Below, one piece after another: positions 25,985 to 35,062 of a stretch of 64,000 bases of DNA. Position numbers and translations under genes: made by a program. Position 1 is the first letter of the stretch. Each line of letters starts with the position of its first letter. Source of the stretch: Pseudomonas migulae NBRC 103157 (GTDB lineage: Bacteria > Pseudomonadota > Gammaproteobacteria > Pseudomonadales > Pseudomonadaceae); the NCBI RefSeq assembly GCF_002091715.1, contig NZ_BDAG01000022.1, positions 44,012-108,011 of the forward strand, read 5' to 3'. The notes under the pieces are model-generated. The model was not told where the DNA came from. It saw only the letters and a list, made by a program, of their open reading frames with translations, and made no database searches.

Positions 25985-26094
25985 TCTACGTGACGACACT
26001 GTCCTCTGAGCCAGTGATTGAGCGACTCAAAATGAATGTCAGCTTTGGATTGAAGCAGCCATTCAATGCTCTACAAAATCAGGGGCGATTCAAT

Positions 26095-26141
26095 GGGTCG
26101 GTTGCCCGCTCACGACAGCCAGCTATCGGCCCTAAACGGCC
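26095..26141 (+). repeat. interspersed repeat, copy 8
   Basis: GGGTCGGTTGCCCGCTCACG then ACAGCCAGCTATCGGCCCTA and AACGGCC. Confidence 0.65.
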
Positions 26142-26285
26142 TGCATGGCATGGCTCGAAGAGGAGTTCTCCCCTTCCCTGTCAGCATTCATTTGCCGAAA
26201 TCCGGTCTCTTTGATCGGTTAAAACGCAACAGATCAGCAACGACTAAGCTTTTTCGAATGAACCTCGTCTCTCAAGGTGATCGCC

Positions 26286-27560
26286 ATGAGCGCCGCGCCT
26301 CTGTCCGAACTCGATGCCGCCCTTCCCGGTCTGGCTCGCAAGATTCGCGTACTGGATGCCCTGTCCTGGCCTGATGGCGTCGAGGAAATCTTCCTGGCGC
26401 ATTGGCGTGGCGGGAAAGCTGAGTTGCCCAGAGTCGAACTGCGCCCACGCGACCACAGCGCCGACGTCGCCGCGCTGGAAGCCTTTATCGACCGATGCGA
26501 TGAGGGGCATCCGGCCGGGAACTACCTCGCCATGACAGCACGTAGCTATGCCACGGCCGGACGCATGCTCGGCGCCATTGGCACCCCCGCCTTTACTCAG
26601 TATTCGTCCGCGCTGTACCGGCGCCCGGACTTCTACTACCCGAGCCAAAAGCTGAGCATGCTGGACGCGGCACAATTCTTCCTCAAGACCACCGACGCCC
26701 TTCTTGGCGGAGCCCGGATTCCACCGAGCCCGGCAGAGATCCCCGCCGAGGCTTTCGCCGCCTGGATGCAACCGGAACTGGACCGTTTCTTCGGGCCGGG
26801 CCGGATTACGGTCGTGCTCGACCCGACCCTGGCCTCCAAGGCCATCGCCGGGGCGAGCCGTATCCGCCTGCGTGCCAGCGCCCTGTTCTCGGAACTGGAC
26901 AAGAATCAACTGTTGCAACACGAGGCCTTCGTGCATGTCGCCACGGCACAAAACGGCGCGCTCCAACCCAACCTGAAAAGCCTGGGCCTGGGGGCGCCAC
27001 GCACGACCCAGACTCAGGAAGGCATCGCCACCCTGGCCGAGCTGTTCACCGGCAGCATGGACATCAACCGTTTACGCCGCCTCGCCCTGCGCGTGCTCGC
27101 GGTCCAGCAGGCGCTGGATGGCGCCGATTTCATCCAGGTGTTCGAAGGGTTTCTCGCCGCCGGTCAGTCGCAAGAGGAGTCCTTCCGCTCGACCCAGCGG
27201 GTTTTCCGCGGCGCCGACCTGCGCGGTGGCTCAGCGTTCACCAAGGATGCCGCCTACCTGACCGGTTTGCTCGGCGTTCATACCCTGCTGCGCATCGCGA
27301 TCCGTGACAACCGACCAGAACTGGTGGGCCATCTCTTCGCCGGGCGCCTCAGCCTGGGTGACACCGTACGCCTGGCCCCGCTCTTTGAATCCGGCTGGCT
27401 CCAAGGGCCGGTCCACGTCCCGGCCTGGGCCGCCGATCTGCGCCTGCTCGCGGCCAACCTGGCCTTCTCCGCTTTTATCGCCCGGATCAAACTGGATGTG
27501 CTCGATCTTGAGGTGCTCATGGCCTTCGCCGATGAGCATGAAGCCGATGCCAGCGCCTAG
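26286..27560 (+). CDS. DUF1704 / 'QEGLA motif' zinc metallopeptidase-like protein
   Basis: A 424-residue protein of the 'flavohemoglobin expression-modulating QEGLA motif' family. HEAFVHV (about residue 218, an HExxxH zinc site) is followed by GAPRTTQTQEGIATLAELFTG, the family's signature, with the Glu of QEG a likely third ligand. The same fold includes eukaryotic tyrosine carboxypeptidases of the MATCAP type; the bacterial substrate is unknown. ATG 26286 follows AAGGTG. It is probably monocistronic. Confidence 0.88.
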   Translation: MSAAPLSELDAALPGLARKIRVLDALSWPDGVEEIFLAHWRGGKAELPRVELRPRDHSADVAALEAFIDRCDEGHPAGNYLAMTARSYATAGRMLGAIGTPAFTQYSSALYRRPDFYYPSQKLSMLDAAQFFLKTTDALLGGARIPPSPAEIPAEAFAAWMQPELDRFFGPGRITVVLDPTLASKAIAGASRIRLRASALFSELDKNQLLQHEAFVHVATAQNGALQPNLKSLGLGAPRTTQTQEGIATLAELFTGSMDINRLRRLALRVLAVQQALDGADFIQVFEGFLAAGQSQEESFRSTQRVFRGADLRGGSAFTKDAAYLTGLLGVHTLLRIAIRDNRPELVGHLFAGRLSLGDTVRLAPLFESGWLQGPVHVPAWAADLRLLAANLAFSAFIARIKLDVLDLEVLMAFADEHEADASA

Positions 27561-27927
27561 CCAGAATCTGAAGCGGTGTACCGACCTCACCGTGCAGCCG
27601 CCGCTGTCCGGCCAAAAGCAGTCATTTCCCACTCCTGGAACCTGCCCATCAGCTATAGAGTTCAGGATTGAAACGACCCGTCAGGATTTGGGTTCAAGCA
27701 TTAGTAACGCGTCAATGTCAGAGGGTTACGGGCGATACAGTTACGAATCAGTCGGGAATAACCCGGCAGGATAGCCTCCGCAGGTCCACGCTTTGGCTAA
27801 GCGTTCGCGCAAATGGCTAATACCGATCAGATGAACTCAGCTCCACCGGGGAATTTTACGTAAACTTTACGGCTAGCCATGTTGACTCAATTGATACTCT
27901 GCAGCGCTCATCAGCCAGGCGTTTTTT
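27561..27927. other. intergenic region upstream of trkH
   Basis: No gene. One repeat copy at 27601-27629. The AT-rich stretch at 27850-27880 is a plausible trkH promoter region, but no clear boxes can be assigned. Confidence 0.4.
27601..27629 (+). repeat. interspersed repeat, copy 9 (partial)
   Basis: CCGCTGTCCGGCCAAAAGCA then GTCATTTCC. Confidence 0.55.
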
Positions 27928-29382
27928 ATGTCCATTGCAGTACTGCGGCTCATCGGATTTATCCTCGGTATTTTTTTGATCACGTTGGCCGTGAGCATGG
28001 TTATTCCCATGCTTACCCTGGTGGCTTATGAGCGCAGCGATGATCTGTCCGCGTTTCTCTGGTCGAGCCTGATCACCTTCGTCTGTGGACTGGCGCTGAT
28101 TATTCGCGGACGTCCGGAGGTTGCCCAACTTCGTCCACGAGATATGTACCTGTTGACCACGGCCAGTTGGGTTGTCGTCTGCGCCTTTGCGGCTTTGCCG
28201 ATGGTGCTCATCCATCACATCAGCTACACCGATGCGTTTTTTGAAACGATGTCCGGCATCACCACCACCGGCTCGACGATTTTGACGGGGCTGGATACCG
28301 CGTCACCCGGGTTACTGATTTGGCGCTCGATGCTGCACTGGCTCGGCGGAATTGGTTTTATCGGCATGGCCGTGGCGATTTTGCCTTTGTTGCGAGTCGG
28401 CGGCATGCGCTTGTTTCAGACAGAATCTTCAGACTGGTCAGAGAAAGTCACACCACGCTCTCACGTCGCGGCGAAATATATTCTGGTGCTCTACCTCGGG
28501 CTGACCGGGGTGTCCGCTCTGGCGCTATGGGTCGCGGGAATGACGCCTTTCGAAGCGATCAATCATGCGATGTCATTTATTTCAACGGGCGGCTTTTCAA
28601 CCTCGGATGCATCCCTGGCGCACTGGCCTCAACCGGCTATTCATTGGGTCTCCGTGGTCGTCATGATTCTCGGCAGCCTGCCTTTCACCTTGTATGTCGC
28701 CACACTACGGGGCAACAAAAGTGCGTTATTGAAAGACCATCAGGTGCGAGGGTTCATTGGGTTTCTGGTGATTACCTGGCTGCTATTTGGTACATGGTTG
28801 TGCATTAACAGTGACTACAGCTGGTGGGAAGCGTTTCGTATCGTGGCTGTCAATGTAACTTCGGTGGTCACGACCACGGGTTTAGCCCTTGGGGATTACA
28901 CCTTATGGGGCAGCTTTTCTGTTTTGCTGTTTTTCTATTTGACCTTCGTCGGCGGTTGCTCTGGGTCTACGGCGGGTGGGCTTAAAATATTCCGCTTTCA
29001 GGTCGCCTCCTCCTTGCTGATGGGCAGCCTGAAACAACTGATTCATCCTCGTGCGGTGATTCGGAAAAAATACAACGGCCATCCCATTGATGAAGACATC
29101 GCGCGTTCACTGCTGACCTTTTCATTCTTTTTCACTATCACCATCGGTGGCATTGCCCTGGGGTTGGCGCTGATCGGTCTTGATTGGACGACTGCCTTAA
29201 GCGGTGCTGCCACCGCAGTTTGCAACGTGGGCCCCGGACTGGGGACGATCATTGGTCCAGCAGGCAACTTCTCGACCTTGCCGGATGCGGCAAAATGGCT
29301 GCTGACGGTCGGCATGCTCTTGGGAAGGCTGGAAATTCTGACCGTGCTGGTGCTGCTCACACCCGTCTTTTGGAGGTACTGA
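27928..29382 (+). CDS. trkH: Trk/Ktr-type potassium uptake protein TrkH
   Basis: A 484-residue membrane protein with the repeated M1-P-M2 architecture: pore segments ETMSGITTTGSTIL (about residue 110), AMSFISTGGFSTSD, VNVTSVVTTTGLALGDY and CNVGPGLGTIIGP. FVGGCSGSTAGGLKIFR is characteristic. TrkH forms the K+ translocating subunit and normally works with TrkA, which is not in the window. A perfect 8-bp hairpin just downstream may end the transcript. The neighbouring antiporter and K+ channel suggest a cation-homeostasis block. Confidence 0.94.
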   Translation: MSIAVLRLIGFILGIFLITLAVSMVIPMLTLVAYERSDDLSAFLWSSLITFVCGLALIIRGRPEVAQLRPRDMYLLTTASWVVVCAFAALPMVLIHHISYTDAFFETMSGITTTGSTILTGLDTASPGLLIWRSMLHWLGGIGFIGMAVAILPLLRVGGMRLFQTESSDWSEKVTPRSHVAAKYILVLYLGLTGVSALALWVAGMTPFEAINHAMSFISTGGFSTSDASLAHWPQPAIHWVSVVVMILGSLPFTLYVATLRGNKSALLKDHQVRGFIGFLVITWLLFGTWLCINSDYSWWEAFRIVAVNVTSVVTTTGLALGDYTLWGSFSVLLFFYLTFVGGCSGSTAGGLKIFRFQVASSLLMGSLKQLIHPRAVIRKKYNGHPIDEDIARSLLTFSFFFTITIGGIALGLALIGLDWTTALSGAATAVCNVGPGLGTIIGPAGNFSTLPDAAKWLLTVGMLLGRLEILTVLVLLTPVFWRY

Positions 29383-29394
29383 TCGAGTCGATAA

Positions 29395-29417
29395 CGACGG
29401 TCTGTCCTAGACCGTCG
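29395..29417 (+). terminator. hairpin after trkH
   Basis: CGACGGTC / GACCGTCG with a TGTCCTA loop. There is no T-run, so termination is only possible; it may instead stabilise the 3' end. Confidence 0.45.
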
Positions 29418-29634
29418 CAGTGGATGGTCAGACTGCTGTCTGCTCTGCCATTTCCAGAGCATCATCGACCGGTTGAATCCACAGTCGATAGCCAAGTTAA
29501 AGAGAGCCTGATCCCTGACTCGGAGCCGGGCTTTCTGTCCCCAGTGGAGATGACGGCTGATGAGTTGTTCATTTGTAGTCATCATCACGTCACAACGTTC
29601 CACGCGAAAAAAACGGTGGGGGTTCTGACAAATA

Positions 29635-30825
29635 TCAATGATCACGCCTGGCCAGCCGTGCAACCCATGGATTGGCACTCAGACCATGTAATAGCACACT
29701 GAGTAAAACGGTACAGACAGCAGTAGCCACCAAGGTACGGCTTGCTTGTAGAGGGTAGGCCAATATCATGACGGCGAAGACAATGCTGGCCAGACCTCGC
29801 GGGCCGAACCAACCGATGAAGAGGCGCGTTTCGAAATCGAAGCGGGTTCCCACCAGGCTGATCAGCACAGGCAGCATGCGAATCACGGTCAGGCTGAGCA
29901 CCGAGTAAAGCCAGATGTTCAGGGTGAGACTGCTCCAGGCCCAAGGGATCACCAGTGCCCCAAATACGACCCAGGTAATGACCGATAACAGACTGCCGAA
30001 CTCTTCGCAGGCCTCGAGCATCTGGTGCTTTTGCTCGGTAAACAGAAAACTTGCAAGCAACCCACCGACGAACGCGGCGATAAAGCCGCTACCGCCCAGT
30101 GTTTGCGCTGTGGCAAAGCACAGAATGGCAAGCCCGGGCAGGGTCAACTGTGACCACACTGGCGTTTGCCACTGGTGTTTTACGGAGTAGCGCTGCAACC
30201 GCCAGGCGATGAGCGTAAGGGTAAGGCCGATGAGTGCACCGATGCCCAGTTCCTCGATCACTAACTCTAATGCCAGTGAGATAGGGGACTGTGTCTGTTG
30301 TTCGACCAGCAATGCCAAAAACACAAGCAACACTGGAACGCAGATTCCATCATTCAACCCGCTCTCAACGTTTAACCCTTCACGCACGGACGCGGGAACC
30401 TGAGGGTTGCTCACAACAGCCTTACCGAGCGCAGCATCGGTGGGAGCCAGGAGGGTTGCCAGTATTGCCAATTCCAACGGTGGGACCTGTGGGAACAGCC
30501 AGACGCCGATTAGCCAACCACCCGCTATGGTCAGCGGTAGCCCCATCATCAACAAGCGCAGTGGAAGCCCTTCATTGGCCCGAAGGACTTTCAGATCAGC
30601 ATTGGCAGCATCGCTGAACAGAACAATCGCCAGCGTCAGCTCAGCCAAGAACTTGAGGCCCTCCCTGTCAATCCGGAGTTGCAGAACGCCCAGAAATGCC
30701 GGGCCGAGAAGCAGACCGACAAGCATGAACATAAGCGGGCCATTAAGCAGGCGTGACTCGAAGCGCCCCGCAAATATGCTGTAGGTAAGGAGGAAGGCGG
30801 CAAGCAGCGCTAAGTTCTGATACAT
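29635..30825 (-). CDS. cation:proton antiporter (NhaP/CPA1 type)
   Basis: A 396-residue protein with about 12 membrane segments. It has LLAPTDAALGKAVVSNPQVP with the Asp of the ion site, GLNVESGLNDGICVPVL (the paired ND motif) and LFIGWFGPRGLASIVFAV, all CPA1/NhaP hallmarks. It should exchange Na+ or K+ for H+. ATG 30825 gives a clean hydrophobic N-terminus; a longer frame adds 34 unconserved residues. It is convergent with trkH. Confidence 0.92.
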   Translation of the reverse strand: MYQNLALLAAFLLTYSIFAGRFESRLLNGPLMFMLVGLLLGPAFLGVLQLRIDREGLKFLAELTLAIVLFSDAANADLKVLRANEGLPLRLLMMGLPLTIAGGWLIGVWLFPQVPPLELAILATLLAPTDAALGKAVVSNPQVPASVREGLNVESGLNDGICVPVLLVFLALLVEQQTQSPISLALELVIEELGIGALIGLTLTLIAWRLQRYSVKHQWQTPVWSQLTLPGLAILCFATAQTLGGSGFIAAFVGGLLASFLFTEQKHQMLEACEEFGSLLSVITWVVFGALVIPWAWSSLTLNIWLYSVLSLTVIRMLPVLISLVGTRFDFETRLFIGWFGPRGLASIVFAVMILAYPLQASRTLVATAVCTVLLSVLLHGLSANPWVARLARRDH

Positions 30826-30971
30826 CGACGACCTGCCTGTTAAGGTTGGCCAGATGAAACACGCAACCTTGAGGTAAATAACTTCAGGGTAGTTCCATTT
30901 GCATTTTCGTGGTGAACACCGGCGCAAATCGCAATCGCATTGAAGGCCCGACTTGAATCAATCCGTCTGAA

Positions 30972-31004
30972 CTTCCGCTGCTGGCCGGGTACTGCGTGTC
31001 GCGA
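30972..31004 (-). repeat. interspersed repeat, copy 10
   Basis: CTTCCGCTGCTGGCCGGGTA then CTGCGTGTCGCGA, reverse orientation, upstream of the K+ channel gene. Confidence 0.55.
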
Positions 31005-31123
31005 AGGGCCTGAAAAGCCCCATTCGCGACTACAGTTTCACTGCCGACTCTTCAAAAGCCAGGTCAGATTTCAATCCGGCAGCGTCAGGTCTCGAGCGTT
31101 GTTTCGGTCTATAGGAAACAGGT

Positions 31124-31822
31124 ATGACGAATCCGCAAGATAAAGCCGGGTCCGAAGAGGATCTAGGTCAGATGGTAATAGGGCGAGGGCCCTGCACCTA
31201 TCTATTGCTGCTCTTACTAGGATTGATCCTCCTGTTTCCCTTTCTTGAGGAAGGTATATTTGCTCGCACGTTTCTTGGCATTCTGTTTTCAATCGTGCTA
31301 CTCGTGGGCGCTTTCGCCACCAGGCAGACTCGGTTGGGGTTCATCCTCAAACTGGGCCTGGCGTTGCTTGGAGTTGGCCTTCAATGGGCGGCGTTGTGGG
31401 CTGAAAGTACCGCGATTCTTGTCCTTGCCGGGATATGTTATGCGGCGTCTCTTACAGTCTCGTTCATCGGAGTGCTTCGCTATATTCTCAAGCGTGGGCC
31501 AATTACAGCCGACAAGCTGCATGGCGCACTTGCGGGTTACATCATGCTCGCCTTCGTTTGGTCCTTCGTCTATGCGCTGGTCGAGATATCCAGCGCTAGC
31601 TCATTCGGTCCTGGCAACCTCGATTTCGCACAGCCCGGCACTTTCTTCAAACTGATCTATTTTAGCTTCACGACGCTGACGACCACCGGTTATGGCGATG
31701 TGCTCCCGTTGACCAACCACGCCCGCTCACTTGTGATGGTCGAAGAATTTTCAGGCGTCTTTTACGTTGGTGTTGTGATAGCGCGGCTTGCCGGTCTTTA
31801 TCCGTCGAATCAGACTAAGTGA
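31124..31822 (+). CDS. two-pore-helix type potassium channel (ion channel family)
   Basis: A 232-residue protein with several hydrophobic segments. A C-terminal pore has the selectivity filter in SFTTLTTTGYGDVLPLT (TTGYGD, about residue 190), followed by a final helix without a large cytoplasmic gating domain. It is a K+ conducting channel of the Ion_trans_2 group. Sitting next to a CPA antiporter and TrkH, it fits ion-balance functions. Confidence 0.88.
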   Translation: MTNPQDKAGSEEDLGQMVIGRGPCTYLLLLLLGLILLFPFLEEGIFARTFLGILFSIVLLVGAFATRQTRLGFILKLGLALLGVGLQWAALWAESTAILVLAGICYAASLTVSFIGVLRYILKRGPITADKLHGALAGYIMLAFVWSFVYALVEISSASSFGPGNLDFAQPGTFFKLIYFSFTTLTTTGYGDVLPLTNHARSLVMVEEFSGVFYVGVVIARLAGLYPSNQTK

Positions 31823-31891
31823 CTCTCGATTTGCCTGTGCCACCTTCGGGCATCAGTGATCGAGTCGTCCTTCATTTAGTGAATGCCTGCG

Positions 31892-31990
31892 ATCGACAGC
31901 TTTTGGCAGATTGCTGTCCATCGCGACAGACAGCAACCGACCCAATGCAGCCGTTCACGGAGGGCAGCAATTTGCCAAAAGCGGATATTC
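31892..31990. repeat. interspersed repeat, copy 11 (both arms)
   Basis: GATCGACAGCTTTTGGCAGA, TTGCTGTCCATCGCGACAGA and CAGCAACCGACCC form a foldback arm; a second part GGGCAGCAATTTGCCAAAAG then CGGATATTC ends the copy. It shows the palindromic layout of the family most clearly. Confidence 0.65.
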
Positions 31991-32079
31991 AAACCTTTGT
32001 AGAATAGAACGCGCTGCGGTAGTCGCAGGAACTCAACGGCTCAATAGCCACATGAACGGTGATTTTTAGAATACCTAAC

Positions 32080-33060
32080 ATGACCACCAAACCTTTTGCG
32101 CAAGCATCCCGCGCTGAGTACACGCGACGGATAAACCGTGTGCTCAACTACATCGATGCTCACCTTGATCAACCTTTAGATGGCGCGCATTTGGCCGACA
32201 TCGCCAATTTCTCTCGCTTCCATTTTCATCGAATTTTCGCCGCATGGATGGGAGAAACGCTTGGCAGCTATGCACAGCGTCGACGGCTCGAGAAGGCGGC
32301 GTTCCGACTGTCCTGTGGTAGCAATGAAACAGTGCTTGAAACCGCGCTGGCCACCGGTTTCCATTCGGGCGAAGCGTTTGCGCGAGCCTTCAAACTCAAG
32401 TTCGGCTGCACGCCATCGGCCTGGCGCTCCACGACTCTTCAGCGGCTAAAAACTCAGGCGGCCGCGATCGGACAGCAATCAGGCAACCAAGAGAGCAATC
32501 CTGATCAGGTCTTCGGCAATATCCATCAGGAAGACGGGAGTGCGTTCAGTGAATCTGACGGCTCCTATCGACTAGCGGAAGAAATTGCCATGGATGTACG
32601 CATTATTGATTTACCAAAAGCACGTGTCGCGTATCAACGCTTGATAGGTCCATATGGGCCAGCCATCGGCGAATTTTGGCGCGGTACCCTTGCGCCCTGG
32701 ATGCACTCAAATGGCCTCAGCCATCAAACGTGTTACGGGATAGGTTATGACGATCCCTCTCTCACGCCAGCCAACAAGTGCCGCTATGACGCTTGCGTCG
32801 AAGTACCCGCGCATTTTGTTGCTAGCGGCCAAGCAGATATTCAAACTCTGCCGGGCGGCCGTTATGCCGTGGCGAGTTTCAAAGGGAACGTTGAGGATTT
32901 AGGTAACGCCTGGATGTGGCTGACGCGTGAATGGATGCCGTCTAGCGGACAGCAATGCGACGACCGGCCGTGCTTCGAGATGTTTTCTGCGCACACGGTA
33001 CGTGACCCCCACACCGGTCAGTTTAACTGCGACATCTGCATTCCAGTGCGGGCGCTGTAA
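32080..33060 (+). CDS. AraC-family regulator with GyrI-like effector domain
   Basis: 326 residues. An N-terminal AraC helix-turn-helix (RINRVLNYIDAHLDQPLDGA, FSRFHFHRIFAAWMGE, KFGCTPSAWR) is followed by a linker and a GyrI/effector-binding domain from about residue 175 (MDVRIIDLPKARVAYQRLIGPYG, YDACVEVPAHF, LPGGRYAVASFKG). This is the Rob/SbmC-type arrangement used to sense small toxic molecules. ATG 32080 is chosen over a GTG 21 bases upstream. A GNAT gene follows 109 bp later and may be co-regulated. Confidence 0.9.
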   Translation: MTTKPFAQASRAEYTRRINRVLNYIDAHLDQPLDGAHLADIANFSRFHFHRIFAAWMGETLGSYAQRRRLEKAAFRLSCGSNETVLETALATGFHSGEAFARAFKLKFGCTPSAWRSTTLQRLKTQAAAIGQQSGNQESNPDQVFGNIHQEDGSAFSESDGSYRLAEEIAMDVRIIDLPKARVAYQRLIGPYGPAIGEFWRGTLAPWMHSNGLSHQTCYGIGYDDPSLTPANKCRYDACVEVPAHFVASGQADIQTLPGGRYAVASFKGNVEDLGNAWMWLTREWMPSSGQQCDDRPCFEMFSAHTVRDPHTGQFNCDICIPVRAL

Positions 33061-33169
33061 CGCAACTCCCATGCTCCGCCTCGTTTAGGGCGTGAGCGAA
33101 CTGCCTTCACCAGCCACTTCCTTATGCCATGCGGTGTCATGGCTAAGATCGAGCAAAGGAAAAGTGCTC

Positions 33170-33637
33170 ATGCTCCGAGGTATGCATTCGTTGGTCCCAG
33201 CTCAACCAAGCGACTTGGATAATCTTGTAGCCATTCGAATTGAGGCCATGCGCGAAAGTCTGGAGCGTGTAGGGCGATTTGATCCAGTGCGCGCGCGCGA
33301 GCGGTTTCTTAGCGGTTTTGAAGCCCACAACACACACTACATTGAGGTATCTGGAGAGAGGGTTGGTTTTGTAGTGGTCAAGCGTCACCACAATGAACTC
33401 TTGCTCGACCACTTGTATGTGAGACCGAGCGCACAAGGATCAGGGATAGGCTCTGCTGTTCTCACACATATTTTTAAAGAAGCGGATGCGGCTGCGCTCC
33501 CTATCAAAGTGGGTGCTCTCAAAGAAAGCGCTTCGAATCGCTTTTATACTCGCCATGGCTTCCAATTCATCGGAAGCAGTGAATACGACAATTATTATGT
33601 TCGTCAGAGCGTTCCGCCGGTTGGCCCAGCTTGCTAG
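33170..33637 (+). CDS. GNAT-family N-acetyltransferase
   Basis: A 155-residue acetyltransferase. The acetyl-CoA loop is in LYVRPSAQGSGIGSAVLTHI (QxxGxG/A pattern), with the late NRFYTRHGFQFIG typical of the fold. Substrate unknown. ATG 33170 has AAAGGA at 33155-33160; upstream in-frame starts lack a binding site, and ATG 33182 is an alternative. Confidence 0.85.
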   Translation: MLRGMHSLVPAQPSDLDNLVAIRIEAMRESLERVGRFDPVRARERFLSGFEAHNTHYIEVSGERVGFVVVKRHHNELLLDHLYVRPSAQGSGIGSAVLTHIFKEADAAALPIKVGALKESASNRFYTRHGFQFIGSSEYDNYYVRQSVPPVGPAC

Positions 33638-33651
33638 CTGGACAAAAAAGG

Positions 33652-33688
33652 GGCAGACCACATTTAAGACAATGCTGGTCTGCCCCCG
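33652..33688. repeat. inverted repeat GGGGCAGACC
   Basis: Perfect 10-bp arms GGGGCAGACC (33652-33661) and GGTCTGCCCC (33679-33688) with a 17-base loop, just after the GNAT gene. There is no T-run on the plus strand. It may be a terminator or a mobile-repeat end; similar GGGGCAGACCA palindromes recur in Pseudomonas genomes. Confidence 0.7.
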
Positions 33689-33915
33689 ACTTTCCGATGA
33701 GATGGGTTAAAGCCCGGAATTTGGCCTGGCAACCCATTCAGGGTGGACACGGCAAGAAGGCCCGATGCGCCCCAAAGTACTTTTCGACGCGTGTGGTCGA
33801 GTGAAATAGCAACTCTCCTGAAGGTACAAAACGTTTGAAGAGGGTAGAGAAAGCTCTGTGTTGACAGAATGCCCACGCAGTCAGATATTCGATGACTTTT
33901 GAGCACCAATAAATC

Positions 33916-34887
33916 ATGAGCTTCGACGGTCGCATGCTCGCTAACATCAGTGTTCTGGCTGCCATTGTGCATAGCGGCAGCTTTGCGCGGGCTGCCGAGG
34001 CTTTGGGCATGTCGCCCTCAGGGGTCAGCCGTGCGGTGACACGCCTGGAATCGAGTATTGGCATTCGCTTGTTTGACAGGACGACGCGCTCAGTCACCCT
34101 GACGGATGAAGGTCGGCAGCTCTACGCGCAAATCAGCCCCCTGCTGGCCGGCATTGGTGATGCCGTCACGCTCGCGACCGGCGCATCCACGGCTGTGCAA
34201 GGACGTTTGCGGGTCAATGTTGATGCATTCTTTGCAGGACGAATGCTCGCGCCTCACATCGACAAATTTTTGCAGCGCCATCCTGGCCTTGAACTTGAAC
34301 TCACCGTCCGCGATCAGCTCGGCGACCTGGTCGCCGAAGGTTTCGATATCGCGGTGCGATTCGGTCAGCCACCTTCATCATCGTTGGTGGCCCGCAGGCT
34401 GCTCGACACGCGAACGGTCACCGTTGCCTCGCCTGACTACCTCAAGCGACGTGGCCGCCCAAATACACCAGGAGATCTGGCAGGACACTCATGTATCCAG
34501 ATGAAAAGCGCCATGACGGGCCTGCCATTGGAGTGGGAGTATGGGTCTGGGGGCGAGAAGATCACCCTGCGTACAAGCGGCCGCTTGCTGGTGAATGAGT
34601 CCAGCACACTTATCGCGGCATGCGTTGGCGGCGCGGGCGTGGCGCGGGTCAAGGCCAGTGGGGTCAAGGACCTGCTTGCCGACAACCGCCTGGTTGAGAT
34701 ACTTCAAGATTGGCAGGGAGAGAGCTTTAACCTGTACGCGCTCTACCCCTCTCGCCACCTGCCTCCTGCAAAGGTCAGCGCATTCATCGATTTCGTGACA
34801 GAGGTACTGGATCTATCCGAACCTGCGGCGCACAGCTATCGAGCTCGTTCTAAAGCCCGAGCCAAGGCGGTTACAGACGTCGGTTGA
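33916..34887 (+). CDS. LysR-family transcriptional regulator
   Basis: A 323-residue LysR protein. The winged helix covers ISVLAAIVHSGSFARAAEAL, SPSGVSRAVTRLESSIGIRL and FDRTTRSVTLTDEG. The effector domain includes DIAVRFGQPPSSSLVARRLL and ASPDYLKRRGRPNTPGDLAGH. These features resemble regulators often paired with oxidoreductase genes. The NmrA-like gene starts 175 bp downstream on the same strand and is a plausible target. Confidence 0.9.
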   Translation: MSFDGRMLANISVLAAIVHSGSFARAAEALGMSPSGVSRAVTRLESSIGIRLFDRTTRSVTLTDEGRQLYAQISPLLAGIGDAVTLATGASTAVQGRLRVNVDAFFAGRMLAPHIDKFLQRHPGLELELTVRDQLGDLVAEGFDIAVRFGQPPSSSLVARRLLDTRTVTVASPDYLKRRGRPNTPGDLAGHSCIQMKSAMTGLPLEWEYGSGGEKITLRTSGRLLVNESSTLIAACVGGAGVARVKASGVKDLLADNRLVEILQDWQGESFNLYALYPSRHLPPAKVSAFIDFVTEVLDLSEPAAHSYRARSKARAKAVTDVG

Positions 34888-35062
34888 GAATACGGAGGCC
34901 AGCCCGCCAATTCATGACTTTAGATCATCACTCAGTTGACTCGATGGCTATTCTGTCATCGTGCAGGCTTCGATAATCTGCCCCCGTCAGATCGCTACTG
35001 CACATAGATGTACGTAGATGCAGTGGCGCATCCCCTTCGGACTCATTGATGGCAGATCAATC

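Larger units (their letters stand above)
25656..26285. other. long gene-free region around the candidate RNA
   Basis: 630 bp with no convincing coding gene. Frames on both strands over 25715-25999 coincide with the folded element and are probably artefacts. A repeat copy is at 26095-26141, and AAGGTG at 26274-26279 serves the DUF1704 gene. Confidence 0.45.

Noticed and set aside
25766..25999. Minus-strand frame with a lipobox-like LGGCAF
   Set aside because: It lies wholly within the folded element and terminator at 25824-25984 and has no supporting start signal; the lipobox resemblance is probably chance.
29043..29678. Long minus-strand frame across the trkH end
   Set aside because: It is largely antisense to trkH, and its sequence lacks any domain character; a shadow frame.
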